64,000 nucleotides of DNA, taken from positions 35,434,170 through 35,498,169 of the forward strand of contig JAIOJX010000001.1 in NCBI GenBank assembly GCA_022376925.1, written 5' to 3'. This document shows positions 34,718 to 46,450 of this stretch, piece by piece. The notes beneath the pieces are model-generated. The model did not search any database. It was given only the letters and a program-made list of their open reading frames with translations, and was not told where the DNA came from. The DNA comes from Tragulus kanchil. Taxonomy: Eukaryota; Chordata; Mammalia; Artiodactyla; Tragulidae. Made by a program: the position numbers and the translations under genes. Position 1 is the stretch's first letter. Every line of letters begins with the position of its first letter.

Positions 34718-35442
34718 AAATCTTAAAACACTGGGATTAGCTTCTTCTTTCCCCAGCCACAAACCTTGAAAAGTATGGGCTCTGACATGGGGCCGCTCAA
34801 GTGACAGATTAGAAAAGACTGAGAGAGAAGGCTGGTGGGAACACTCCCCATCACTGCCCTTGCCTCTACATGCCCTCCCTAGTTGAGAAAGTTACCAAAT
34901 CATTTCCTACTTAATTTAAAGGCCTAGATAATGAAAAATACAGAATTCTGGATATATAATTATGCATTGACAATTACTCTTTGTGAGACGCAAATATTTA
35001 TTTGCGGGGGATGCTGTGTGACATTGTTATTTGGAGTGCTTCTTTGTGGTAATAACTTGAGCCATCGAATTACCTTTCCTTCCTTCAAACTTATCCTGAA
35101 TCCATATATCCAAGAACAAAGAACAATAGAATACACACGGTGAGACTTAATGGAGACCTTGCCAGGGTTAAAGAAACATAATTGAATGAACCAGAAGAAC
35201 CTGTTTGAACTACTCTACTGCCAGGAGAGAGGGAGGGGAAAAAATATAAAAGCAAAATGAAAGAAAAGAAAGGTCTATAGGGAAAGTTCTAAGAAAAGAG
35301 CATGTGTGGAACACCAGGGCTTAATGCCTTATCCTTTTCCCCTTCCCTCGTCTTTAGCAGTAATGATGGTGAGGCACTCGCCCATCCCCTCTTTCACTGC
35401 TGTTCCAAAGCAATAGAAACTACAGATATGTCGACTGTGCTG
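34718..35442. other. Spacer DNA, no gene seen
   Basis: AT-rich non-coding sequence between duplications 9 and 10. The 70-codon frame at 34931 has no recognisable feature. Confidence 0.5.
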
Positions 35443-37640
35443 CCATATGGGATAAGGACAGCAGAGTCAATGTAGCACAGCATTGTAGGAGGGGTCAAGA
35501 CCACGACCCTACACAGAGCAACAGAAGAAGCCTCCCCAAACAAGATCATTACAAAGAAAACATTCTAACAGAAAAGATCTAAATAAGTGTGCCTAGATGG
35601 GAAAATTGCAAAGTTGCCAATTAATCCATTAACTAAGCACATTTCAATTAAAACAGTAAAAGCAGATCCTTAATGAATGACATTAGTGTAACTAATTACA
35701 CATTCAGGGAAAATTAAAGTACGAGGTCTAGCTCAAATCAAATGTACACACACACCACTAGTAAGTTAACAAAGCAGCTTACTTTGAAAAGGACACTATT
35801 TGTATTAGAGGGTGCTGTGTGCTTAGTCACTCAATTGTGTCTGACTCTTTGTGACCCCACGGACTGCCCGCCAGGCTCCTCTGTCCATGGAGGTACTCAG
35901 GAAGAATAGTAGAGCGGTTTGCTAGGCCCTCCTCCAGGGGATCTTCCCAACCCAGGGATCAAACTCACATGTCTCACACTGCAGGTGAATTCTTTACCAT
36001 CTGAACCCCTAGGATTAGAAGGAAATATAGTCAAATGTCTTCTAATAACCAAGGGCTATCAATGCCTGTCCTAAGTAAAATAAGCTTATAGAAGTTCAAC
36101 AGAAATCATAAATTTCTCATTGACTAAACATATCACAAAAAAAGGGAAAATCAAGAGAAGTGTTGAGAGAAACCATAGTGAGTTCAACTTGTAACAATAG
36201 CCATATTTCAAATGTGGCCAATGACTAGACTATCAATTGTACACCAAGTTTATACATGGAAATAAACAAGCTTTGTCTCACAAAATGAGGCAGTTGAGTG
36301 AGGGAAGAAAGCAGTCCCGTCTAACTTAGTGCTAGAGCAGGCAGGGCAGGGGCTTCCTGGGCCAGAACACATCTTGAGAAGGTCCTGGGTCGGGGGTGGG
36401 GGCTCCGGCTCACAAGCACCAGCACATCCTCCCTACCAACACCGCCCCCTACCCGCCCCGGACCACCCAGTGAGCAGAGAGTCCCGAGTCAGGAGGGGTT
36501 CCTGGGAGCAAGGGTGCCCGAGTCCCAAACACATATGTCGATGTCCATATGGGATAAGGACAGCAGAGTCAATGTAGCACAGCATTGTAGGAGGGGTCAA
36601 GACCACGACCCTACACAGAGCAACAGAAGAAGCCTCCCCAAACAAGATCATTACAAAGAAAACATTCTAACAGAAAAGATCTAAATAAGTGTGCCTAGAT
36701 GGGAAAATTGCAAAGTTGCCAATTAATCCATTAACTAAGCACATTTCAATTAAAACAGTAAAAGCAGATCCTTAATGAATGACATTAGTGTAACTAATTA
36801 CACATTCAGGGAAAATTAAAGTACGAGGTCTAGCTCAAATCAAATGTACACACACACCACTAGTAAGTTAACAAAGCAGCTTACTTTGAAAAGGACACTA
36901 TTTGTATTAGAGGGTGCTGTGTGCTTAGTCACTCAATTGTGTCTGACTCTTTGTGACCCCACGGACTGCCCGCCAGGCTCCTCTGTCCATGGAGGTACTC
37001 AGGAAGAATAGTAGAGCGGTTTGCTAGGCCCTCCTCCAGGGGATCTTCCCAACCCAGGGATCAAACTCACATGTCTCACACTGCAGGTGAATTCTTTACC
37101 ATCTGAACCCCTAGGATTAGAAGGAAATATAGTCAAATGTCTTCTAATAACCAAGGGCTATCAATGCCTGTCCTAAGTAAAATAAGCTTATAGAAGTTCA
37201 ACAGAAATCATAAATTTCTCATTGACTAAACATATCACAAAAAAAGGAAAATCAAGAGAAGTGTTGAGAGAAACCATAGTGAGTTCAACTTGTAACAATA
37301 GCCATATTTCAAATGTGGCCAATGACTAGACTATCAATTGTACACCAAGTTTATACATGGAAATAAACAAGCTTTGTCTCACAAAATGAGGCAGTTGAGT
37401 GAGGGAAGAAAGCAGTCCCGTCTAACTTAGTGCTAGAGCAGGCAGGGCAGGGGCTTCCTGGGCCAGAACACATCTTGAGAAGGTCCTGGGTCGGGGGTGG
37501 GGGCTCCGGCTCACAAGCACCAGCACATCCTCCCTACCAACACCGCCCCCCCTACCCGCCCCGGACCACCCAGTGAGCAGAGAGTCCCCGAGTCAGGGAG
37601 GGGTTCCTGGGAGCAAGGGGTGTGCCCCAAGAGGAATTCC
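35443..37640 (+). repeat. Tandem direct duplication 10 (1,102-bp offset)
   Basis: Copy 1 is 35443-36544 and copy 2 is 36545 to about 37640. It spans the inner edge of the right inverted-repeat arm, so about 270 bases of arm (36266-36530) appear once extra. The end of copy 1 (36475-36544) has dropped bases in runs (CCCC to CCC, GGG to GG) compared with 37578-37640, then ends in unmatched sequence. Confidence 0.9.
35812..36013 (-). mobile_element. Bov-tA SINE
   Basis: Reverse-complement Bov-tA: 'gtgtctgactctttgtgacc' near 35837, 'ccaggctcctctgtccatgg' near 35870 and the head 'attctttaccatctgaaccc' near 35989. Second copy at 36914-37115 from duplication 10. Confidence 0.9.
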
Positions 37641-37653
37641 ACAGCAAGGAAGC

Positions 37654-40005
37654 CACGGAGGGGCTGCTCTGCTGGGGCAGGAGGTCCCAGAGGCACCAGC
37701 TCTACCAGGAGGTGGAGGGCCAGGTGGTGCCAGGGAACAGGTGATCCGTTGGGAAAAGGAGCCCCTTCGGATGACAGCTCTCACCTTACACAACAGGGAA
37801 TTCCAGGCCTATGCCTGAAGCAAGCCTTGACGTGGAAAGGCGGGCAAGAATTCGGAAAGCACAGCGAGACTCCTTCTGTAGTCGGGAAATGGAGAAGGTC
37901 CTCCCAAGCCACCACAGAAGCAAGAGGCAATAAGGGAAAGTGAACCTGGGGAGGCGGGGGAGGGAGGGGAGGGCGTGAGCAAAGTGAAGAGGGAGTGACA
38001 GCAGCGTGTGAGGCGATGTCTGCAGCGAGAGTGTGCGACAAGGGACTGGCCGGTGCCCCGCAGGGCCGTGCTCCACTGGCCACCCCGCCTCAGACCCACC
38101 ACTGGGCCCAGGACATGGCTGGGGACCAGGGCTGCCCGCTGAGCTCAGCCGCAGCCGAGGGTGCTGAGGTGGCCCCGCAGAGGGACTTGCCTGGACTTGG
38201 CCAGGGCTGTGCCTGGCCCCTGACACTTCCGAGTGAGGGCCCTGGGGGTCAAAGTGCCCTGAGCGGGGGCAGGAAGGGCCCCATGGGGATGGATGCAGTC
38301 CTTGGGGTGCAGCGGGGTACCCGCCAGGAGGCCACCCAGCCTGGGCTTTGGTCAGGGAGGGGGAGCGGGGCAGGTCCCACCTCCAGGAGAGGGAGCCGGC
38401 AGGGAGGGCCCTGGGAGTAAGGGCGGAGGCCCGCACCTAGGGCCACCCGTGTAGGCAGGATGATGGGGAAGGAGAAGGGAAAGCGGGACCCTTTCTGGAG
38501 CTGGAGGGCAGTCTGTGGGGGCAGTTCCAGATGTGCCAACTCACAGCCGCGGCTGGGGCGGCCCCATCCAGGCAGGCCCCTCCCACGCGGTGTGGCAAGC
38601 ACAAGCTCCGAGGACCTCGTCTAAGGTCTGTCACCGGGACACCAGGCCAGAAACTCGGCGGGTCGCAGCAGACAGGTGGCTCTGAGCTTGTGCTGGGTGG
38701 TCCCCTGCTGTCTCTGTTTTTTCCTGCGGTTGTTCAGCATGGGAGAAGGGCACCTTGGCCTTCCAGTGCTGAAAGCCTGAGTGTTCCTCAGACCCGGACT
38801 AGGCGTGCCTCCTGCCATTGGATGGAAGCACGGAGGCTGCTCTGCTGGGGCAGGAGGTCCCAGAGGCACCAGCTCTACCAGGAGGTGGAGGGCCAGGTGG
38901 TGCCAGGGAACAGGTGATCCGTTGGGAAAAGGAGCCCTTCGGATGACAGCTCTCACCTTACACAACAGGGAATTCCAGGCCTATGCCTGAAGCAAGCCTT
39001 GACGTGGAAAGGCGGGCAAGAATTCGGAAAGCACAGCGAGACTCCTTCTGTAGTCGGGAAATGGAGAAGGTCCTCCCAAGCCACCACAGAAGCAAGAGGC
39101 AATAAGGGAAAGTGAACCTGGGGAGGCGGGGGAGGGAGGGGAGGGCGTGAGCAAAGTGAAGAGGGAGTGACAGCAGCGTGTGAGGCGATGTCTGCAGCGA
39201 GAGTGTGCGACAAGGGACTGGCCGGTGCCCCGCAGGGCCGTGCTCCACTGGCCACCCCGCCTCAGACCCACCACTGGGCCCAGGACATGGCTGGGGACCA
39301 GGGCTGCCCGCTGAGCTCAGCTTCGCAGCCGAGGGTGCTGAGGTGGCCCCGCAGAGGGACTTGCCTGGACTTGGCCAGGGCTGTGCCTGGCCCCTGACAC
39401 TTCCGAGTGAGGGCCCTGGGGGTCAAAGTGCCCTGAGCGGGGGCAGGAAGGGCCCCATGGGGATGGATGCAGTCCTTGGGGTGCAGCGGGGTACCCGCCA
39501 GGAGGCCACCCAGCCTGGGCTTTGGTCAGGGAGGGGGAGCGGGGCAGGTCCCACCTCCAGGAGAGGGAGCCGGCAGGGAGGGCCCTGGGAGTAAGGGCGG
39601 AGGCCCGCACCTAGGGCCACCCGTGTAGGCAGGATGATGGGGAAGGAGAAGGGAAAGCGGGACCCTTTCTGGAGCTGGAGGGCAGTCTGTGGGGGCAGTT
39701 CCAGATGTGCCAACTCACAGCCGCGGCTGGGGCGGCCCCATCCAGGCAGGCCCCTCCCACGCGGTGTGGCAAGCACAAGCTCCGAGGACCTCGTCTAAGG
39801 TCTGTCACCGGGACACCAGGCCAGAAACTCGGCGGGTCGCAGCAGACAGGTGGCTCTGAGCTTGTGCTGGGTGGTCCCCTGCTGTCTCTGTTTTTTCCTG
39901 CGGTTGTTCAGCATGGGAGAAGGGCACCTTGGCCTTTCCAGTGCTGAAAGCCTTCGAGTGTCTTCCTCAGACCCGGACTGGCAGGCGTGCCTCCTGCTCC
40001 AGTCC
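37654..40005 (+). repeat. Tandem direct duplication 11 (1,172-bp offset)
   Basis: Copy 1 is 37654-38828 and copy 2 is 38829 to about 40005. The end of copy 1 (38755-38828) is a base-dropping version of 39930-40005 (TTTCC to TTCC, CCTTCG to CCT, missing TC), then diverges. The left arm carries this segment only once (about 21020-22190). Confidence 0.92.
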
Positions 40006-40396
40006 CCTCCACAGGGGAAGGCAGCCTCCCCGGGGACCTGGGCCCCTGGCCCGGCACAGCAGCGGACCAAGGGCCACCGAGGCTGGCCAGAGCCCGGAGC
40101 TTCCCCACACCAGGAGTGTTTCCAGAAGGCCAGTGCCAGCCCGTGGAGAGGGGTCGTGACCTGGGCCAAGACCCCACCAGGGAGACACATTGTCGCTTGC
40201 AGACTGCCCTGTGACAGGGCCGCTCAGGAGATGGGGCAGAGGTTTCCTCGTCCCTGCCTGCGCCAGGAGTCAGCTGCTGCCTGAAAGCGCCAAGTGCCTG
40301 CCTCGGAGACGGTGGAGGGCTGCCTGCCTGGGACTCAAGCAGGGACTGGGCAGAGTGCAGAGGAGAAGGGAAGCACCTGGCAGTTTGGGACCCCAA

Positions 40397-40463
40397 GCCA
40401 GGAGCCAGGAGCCAGGAGCCAGGAGCCAGGAGCCAGGAGCCAGGAGCCAGGAGCCAGGAGCCA
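40397..40463 (-). repeat. Seven-base minisatellite, right arm
   Basis: GCCAGGA units, the reverse complement of the left-arm tract at 20514-20580. It has the same 67-base length and is uninterrupted. Confidence 0.95.
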
Positions 40464-40936
40464 TGCTCTGGCTTTTGACTGAGATCTCAGAGGCTGGGCG
40501 ATACAAGATCTCCCTGAAGATGCCCCTGGCCAGCAGGCTCCACTGAACAAGTGAATGGGGGCTGCCTGAGGGCAGTCCTGTCTAGGAAACAGATCGCCCT
40601 GCCCACCTGAGGCTGGCTAGGCAAGAAGAGAGGATTCCCTTAGTAGGTCTTAGGGAACGGGAGAGGGCCCCAGAGCCAGGAAAGGCAGCCTCCGCCGGGA
40701 GAAGCTTGCTGGGGCTGTGGCGTCACAGCATCCACAGTACGTGCTGGCCAGTCAAGGTGCCAGGGCCTGGGAAGGGGCTGCGTCCCGGCAGGCCCCCGTG
40801 AGCACTAGGCAGCCCAAACCGTGGGGCGGGGGCGTAACAGCAGCAGAGTGGCAAAGCACCGTCCCAGACTCCAGAAGAAGAGAGGGAAACGTCCAACTAA
40901 AAGTGCGCTCCGTATGGCGGAGGGCAGTCAGAAGGC

Positions 40937-43251
40937 AGGACACCTGGACATCGCTGACGGCCAGGGCCCCGCTGCTCAGAGCCACAGCCCAGGGGCACCA
41001 GGAGAGGGCACCGGGCTCAGAGGCAGTGCTGGCCAAAGGAAGCCCCTTGGCCTCTGTGAGCCAGGGCTTTGAGGAGGAGGGCCACCGTGACGTGTCAAAC
41101 GCCCAGGAACGTGGCTTTGCTGGGAGGTGTCTGGAAATGTTGCGGTCGGGAGGGGTGGAGTGGAAGAGGTTGCACAGACAGATTCTTGGAGCATTCAGTG
41201 TGCAGAGCGGCATTCTTCCTTCCCTCCAAGGAGTGCCAGGAGCTGGCATGGACCACAGGAATGTGTCTCCTGAGGGACGCGCCAGCCACGGCCATGCCAC
41301 GGCCCTCAGCATCGGGCCTCCCAGTCCCTCGGGCATCCGTGGAAGCCTCCACCGTCCCTTTCCCGGATCCCACAGAAGTACCAGGCACAGGGCAGAGAGG
41401 AGGATCCCCGGAGGAAGAAGCGAGCGCCAAGCCTTCCCGCTCGGCCAGGAATGGGGGCTTGGCATCCCAAGGAGGGAGGGGGCCTGCAAGGAGCTTGCAT
41501 CCCTGCTTCTCAGGCGAGAGAGCACACACAAAGCAGGCACCGGGCAAGTGGCCCCGGTCACTGCTGTACCTGTGCATCGAATGTCAGGGGTGGGCTGCCC
41601 AGTGGCTCCCAAGGACGGATAGATTAACCCCAAGGATGGATGGACAAGCCCCAAGGATGCTGACCTTCCTCCCTAGGCCAGCGAAGGCGTCCTTCACTGA
41701 GGGAAGGGTGCCTCTGCGCCAGGCACTGTGCTGCCTGCCTCACAGGCGCTGGCTCTCTCAGTGCTCCCAAGAGTCCTTCTTAATCCCCCCCTCCAGCCCT
41801 CTCCCCAGCTCCGCCCCGGCCCCAGCCCCTTCTGGAGGCCTCTCCTGCACCCTGCAGCCCATCTCATCCCCTGCCTCCTGTGGGCACTGCTCAGCGGGGC
41901 CCCTGCCAGGCCAGTGCCCCCAGATAGTTAGCATGGATTATGTCGTTGGGTCTTGCCCTTCACGCAGACTAGAAACTCAAGCACAAGTACCACCTCTGGT
42001 TGTTGCCAGTGAAAAGCACGCAGCTTTATTGATGCTGATAACATGAAAATGCAGATTTGGTGGACAAGGCTAAGGCAGTACAGCACACAGAAGAGGACAC
42101 CTGGACATCGCTGACGGCCAGGGCCCGCTGCTCAGAGCCACAGCCCAGGGGCACCAGGAGAGGGCACCGGGCTCAGAGGCAGTGCTGGCCAAAGGAAGCC
42201 CCTTGGCCTCTGTGAGCCAGGGCTTTGAGGAGGAGGGCCACTTCGTGACGTGTCAAAACGCCCAGGGAACGTGGCTTTGCTGGGAGGGGTCTGGAAATGT
42301 TGGGGTCGGGGGGTGGAGTGGAAGAGGTTGCACAGACAGATTCTTGGAGCATTCAGTGTGCAGAGCGGCATTCTTCCTTCCCTCCAAGGAGTGCCAGGAG
42401 CTGGCATGGACCACAGGAATGTGTCTCCTGAGGGACGCGCCAGCCACGGCCATGCCACGGCCCTCAGCATCGGGCCTCCCAGTCCCTCGGGCATCCGTGG
42501 AAGCCTCCACCGTCCCTTTCCCGGATCCCACAGAAGTACCAGGCACAGGGCAGAGAGGAGGATCCCCGGAGGAAGAAGCGAGCGCCAAGCCTTCCCGCTC
42601 GGCCAGGAATGGGGGCTTGGCATCCCAAGGAGGGAGGGGGCCTGCAAGGAGCTTGCATCCCTGCTTCTCAGGCGAGAGAGCACACACAAAGCAGGCACCG
42701 GGCAAGTGGCCCCGGTCACTGCTGTACCTGTGCATCGAATGTCAGGGGTGGGCTGCCCAGTGGCTCCCAAGGACGGATAGATTAACCCCAAGGATGGATG
42801 GACAAGCCCCAAGGATGCTGACCTTCCTCCCTAGGCCAGCGAAGGCGTCCTTCACTGAGGGAAGGGTGCCTCTGCGCCAGGCACTGTGCTGCCTGCCTCA
42901 CAGGCGCTGGCTCTCTCAGTGCTCCCAAGAGTCCTTCTTAATCCCCCCCTCCAGCCCTCTCCCCAGCTCCGCCCCGGCCCCAGCCCCTTCTGGAGGCCTC
43001 TCCTGCACCCTGCAGCCCATCTCATCCCCTGCCTCCTGTGGGCACTGCTCAGCGGGCCTCTGCCAGGGCCAGTGCCCCCAGATAGTTAGCATGGATTATG
43101 TCGTTGGGTCTTGCCCTTCACGCAGACTAGAAACTCAAGCACAAGTACCACCTCTGGTTGTTGCCAGTGAAAAGCACGCAGCTTTATTGATGCTGATAAC
43201 ATGAAAATGCAGATTTGGTGGACAAGGCTAAGGCAGTACAGCACACAGAAG
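40937..43251 (+). repeat. Tandem direct duplication 12 (1,158-bp offset)
   Basis: Copy 1 is 40937-42093 and copy 2 is 42094-43251. Copy 1 at about 41085-41150 has several lost or changed bases (ACTTCG to AC, AAAA to AAA, GGG to GG) while copy 2 agrees with the left arm, so copy 1 holds the errors. The long plus-strand frames in both copies are the same GC-rich sequence read in shifted frames. Confidence 0.92.
43183..43188 (-). terminator. Poly(A) signal of the truncated ARMCX6 copy
   Basis: TTTATT on the plus strand, the inverted twin of the AATAAA at 17757-17762. It would serve a transcript reading the truncated copy on the minus strand. Confidence 0.4.
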
Positions 43252-43778
43252 AGGAGTGTACTTTTTGGCTGAATGGGTCCATCTTTCATAGGCTCACGGA
43301 GAACAGAGAGCAAGCAGAGAGCATTCCCCCTAAGCAGCAACCCATCCATTTTCGGCACAAGCTCCCCCACGGGTCTGGTCTCCCCCGCCACGGTCCCGCT
43401 CAGACCCGGAGACCACCACAGGCAAGGCATCTCTTGTGAGGCTAGAACACATTGTTGTTTAACCGCAGCTGGCAGCTGAAGTGATCCCTTTGCCACAGGA
43501 AGAAGGCTGCCAGGGAGCAATTTACTACGTGCACTGCCTGCAGACTGCAAAACCAAGAGGTTACTCAAAGCTCTGTGGGAACCCCTGTCTAGCCAGTGAG
43601 AGCGTGGTCCTGGATCTAGCGAGTGCAACCTTCACCCAGAGCTGTGTCGGTCCAGCTACGGCTGGGTCTTCCATAGCACCCACTGCAGCGTCTTTGAGAA
43701 CACAAGTAAGTGTGCTCTCACCCACCGACGGGGCTTTGTTCGGGGGTGGCTCAGTCCCACCCTGCTGGAGGGGGCCGC

Positions 43779-44399
43779 TTAAGAGGCCAGGCTTTCTGAG
43801 AGGACCCACCCGGGTCTGTTCCTCATCAAGAAGGGCAGGAAGGAGGGCAGCGTTTGGGCTCCCAGCAACTCCCCGCACCAGGCGGGCCTCCCAGACAAGC
43901 CCGTCAGGGGTTTCACAACCTGCCCCTCAGCACATTCACTTCCCTCTGGTGTCAGAGGAAACTTCAAGTCCGAGACGGACTTGGCAAGCGTGCGACTCCT
44001 CACTGTCAGGCTTATGAACAGATTCAACCCGGCCTGCTGCAGGAGGGAGTTGCAGCAAAGTGAGCCCGTCTCCCGACCCACTCGGCTGATGCCCATCTGA
44101 ACCTGGCCCTGATTTTCCACCCTGGCCGTCAAGTCACCCGGGGCGCACCAAGCCTTTTCCTCCTCACCGGCAGGCTCGGGAGTCGGGATTGTATTTCTAG
44201 CAATGGAGAGGCTCGCCAAACGACTGTTGATAGCATGGCTGAATGAAAGACTGGCCTCCTTGGGCTGAGCGAACAACCCTTTTCCCTGAATGAAAGGGCA
44301 CTTGGAGAGGCCAAGAACACAACTGAAAATTTTAATATCGTAAGCATCACTAAATAAAAAAGTCTTCCTTTCATTAGGGAAAAGGTGATTATTCTTCAT
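43779..44399 (-). pseudogene. ARMCX6: 5'-truncated ARMCX6 copy with a chimeric frame
   Basis: From 44328 to 43779 this reads the ARMCX6 C-terminal half (residues 120-301) with no frameshift or stop. It differs from the gene at about residue 145 (Ser for Gly). It lacks the anchor, acidic region and promoter. Upstream unique DNA happens to supply an in-frame ATG at 44399 and 24 extra residues, giving a 206-codon open frame. It arose by DNA duplication, not retroposition: the downstream non-transcribed GC block is copied with it and there is no poly(A) tail. Probably untranslated. Confidence 0.85.
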
Positions 44400-45534
44400 T
44401 CAGACCCTTTCCTCTTTGAGAGGCCCTAGGTTCTTACTTCTCATGTCTCATGTCAGCCTCATCTCCTGGGCTTGCTTTTTCCTGGATCCTCAAATAAAGT
44501 CCTGACCCTTCTCTATCCTTATCCGTATGCAGTTCCCTACAATTCTGGTTGTTTCTCACTGTGATTATATCCTCTTTTGATTAGTGGGTGAACTGTAGCA
44601 ACTTCTAAGTCTGTCCTCTTGAAGTGCTCTCACTAAATCAACGACTGGAGCACCTTTTGTTAGGTGTGACCATTCCTAGGTGGATTCACTCTTTTAAAAA
44701 GCCGTCTTGCTGTAGGGTTCTAGTTAGAAGACTGGTGGACATTTTTTCGGCACATACCACACTAACCAACATCTGACAGGTTACCAGGGGAAACGCAAAT
44801 GCATAGCGCTTTCTCTAATCTCTATAGATATACTTCTCAACCCTCAAGTCAGTTAATATTAATATTCTGGCATCAAATTCCTGTTAATTTTCCAATGTTT
44901 CTCCCCTGGCATTTATCTCCCTTAAGCTATTCCCACTGTTTCCTCTGAGGTACAGCATTTAACTTTTCCAGCACCCAAGTAACAGGAGAAGAAAACAAAG
45001 ACAGGGAGAGGTTGCTTACTTGCCTCTTGACCCTGCACTCTGACTCCAACCTCTCTCCTCCCCTTCCTTATCTCCAAGAGATCACAATGCGTGGAGCTAT
45101 TTCCTCCTTCCTTTGCCTAGATTTATGTCCACATGTAAACACACAGAGAGAATGGAGATTGGTAGACACACAGGCATAGGAATGTCCTCTCTCCAGAGCT
45201 GAGAGTGAGAAGTCTTGCTTTTGAGTCTCAGACACACCCCTAGTGTGTCTAGACCCTTTCATCAACCATCCCGCCCAATAAATGCGCACATTTCCACTCC
45301 CCTGCGTCCCAGTCACTCTCTTGACCTCGCTTTCTTCCTTCAAATGGCCACTTTTCTGTTCTACCCGTCATTTCTGCTCCATAGACTTTGCTTCCCCAGA
45401 GTCAAAAAGATTAAAGAAATGCTTTCAGGAAATGGGTTTGTCAAAGAGCAGGTTCTTCAGGCTTGCCTCTACCGCCACCTTGTGACCACTTCAGGCCTCA
45501 CATTTCCCCTGAAGGAACTGCTCAGTTGAGCTTC
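44329..45534. other. Unique DNA beyond the right arm, no gene seen
   Basis: Composition falls to AT-rich immediately outside the arm. Frames are up to about 100 codons and carry no known motif. No confident repeat call. Confidence 0.5.
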
Positions 45535-45785
45535 TCCTAAATGTTGCTCAGTCGCTCAGTCTGCTGTTCCCATGGACTGCAGCACGCCAGGCAGGCTTCC
45601 TTGTACTTCACTGTCTCCCAGAGTTGACTCAGATTTACGTCCATTGAGTTGGTGATACTCTGGAACCGCCTCATCCTCTGCCTCCCTCTTCTTGTTTGGC
45701 CTTCACTCTTTCCGGGCATCAGGGTCTTTTCCAGAGAGTGGGCTCTTCCCATCAGGTGGCGAAAGCATTCTACTAAATGCCCCAA
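45535..45785 (-). mobile_element. BovB/ART2A-related fragment
   Basis: Contains 'gttgctcagtcgctcagtct', 'gtccattgagttggtgatac', 'gcctcatcctctgcctccct' and 'catcagggtcttttccagag', matching the ruminant BovB-derived ART2A/Bov family layout. Truncated at both ends. BovB is a horizontally acquired LINE in ruminants. Confidence 0.75.
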
Positions 45786-46450
45786 ATAGGTTTTCTGTTC
45801 CCTTCATTTAGGTTGTGTAGATAAAGGTATGTGAACATTTAATGCTGGGTGTTAGGCCACCATTCCTACCTTTTACTGATTCGAAACTGTCAAATGGTCC
45901 CCACCTCTCAGTCATGGATCCTAACATCAACTCTCATCCACCAGGTCACGCACCATTTAAAGTGCTGAAGTGAGCCGGTGGATAGCCGGAGGTGTGGGTA
46001 AAAGCCGACTCTCCCACTTCAGGTCTCTGCCCTTTCACAGTCTACCGCACTGTGAACTCCAGGCATTGCTCACTCACACACCAACCTGCAATAATCAGAA
46101 CAGATTTTTCTTTCTTCACTTGTCTATAAACACATCTCCCTAAGATCAATAGACAGTTGATGGCTGGACCAAAAAAACACCTCACCACAATTTGTTTCAC
46201 CTGAGAAATGTCACCATTGAGTTGTGTTCCCCAAGTTTTCCTCATATCAGCAGCGATGCTGAGTGTGCCCACCTCTCTCTTTTCCCCTCAGCATACCAAA
46301 CCTGTTGCTTATTTTTCTTCGCCAGTCCTAGAGACCAAAAGGGAACGCATTTCCATTGTGTTGAAATTTGCCTTTCTCTAATTCCCAAGGAAGGAATCTA
46401 TCTTCTCCTGGAGCAACTATTTTCCGTTTATACTCCTTCATCTTCCCTTA
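45786..46450. other. No gene seen
   Basis: Non-repetitive-looking sequence with short frames only. Confidence 0.45.

Larger units (their letters stand above)
36266..44328 (-). repeat. Right arm of the large inverted repeat
   Basis: Reverse complement of 16617-22431. Raw length is 8,063 because tandem duplications 10 (part), 11 and 12 lie in it. Removing 1,102, 1,172 and 1,158 leaves about 4,631 bases, the same as the corrected left arm. The outer end at 44328 carries the truncated ARMCX6 copy and then passes abruptly into unrelated AT-rich DNA. Confidence 0.92.
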
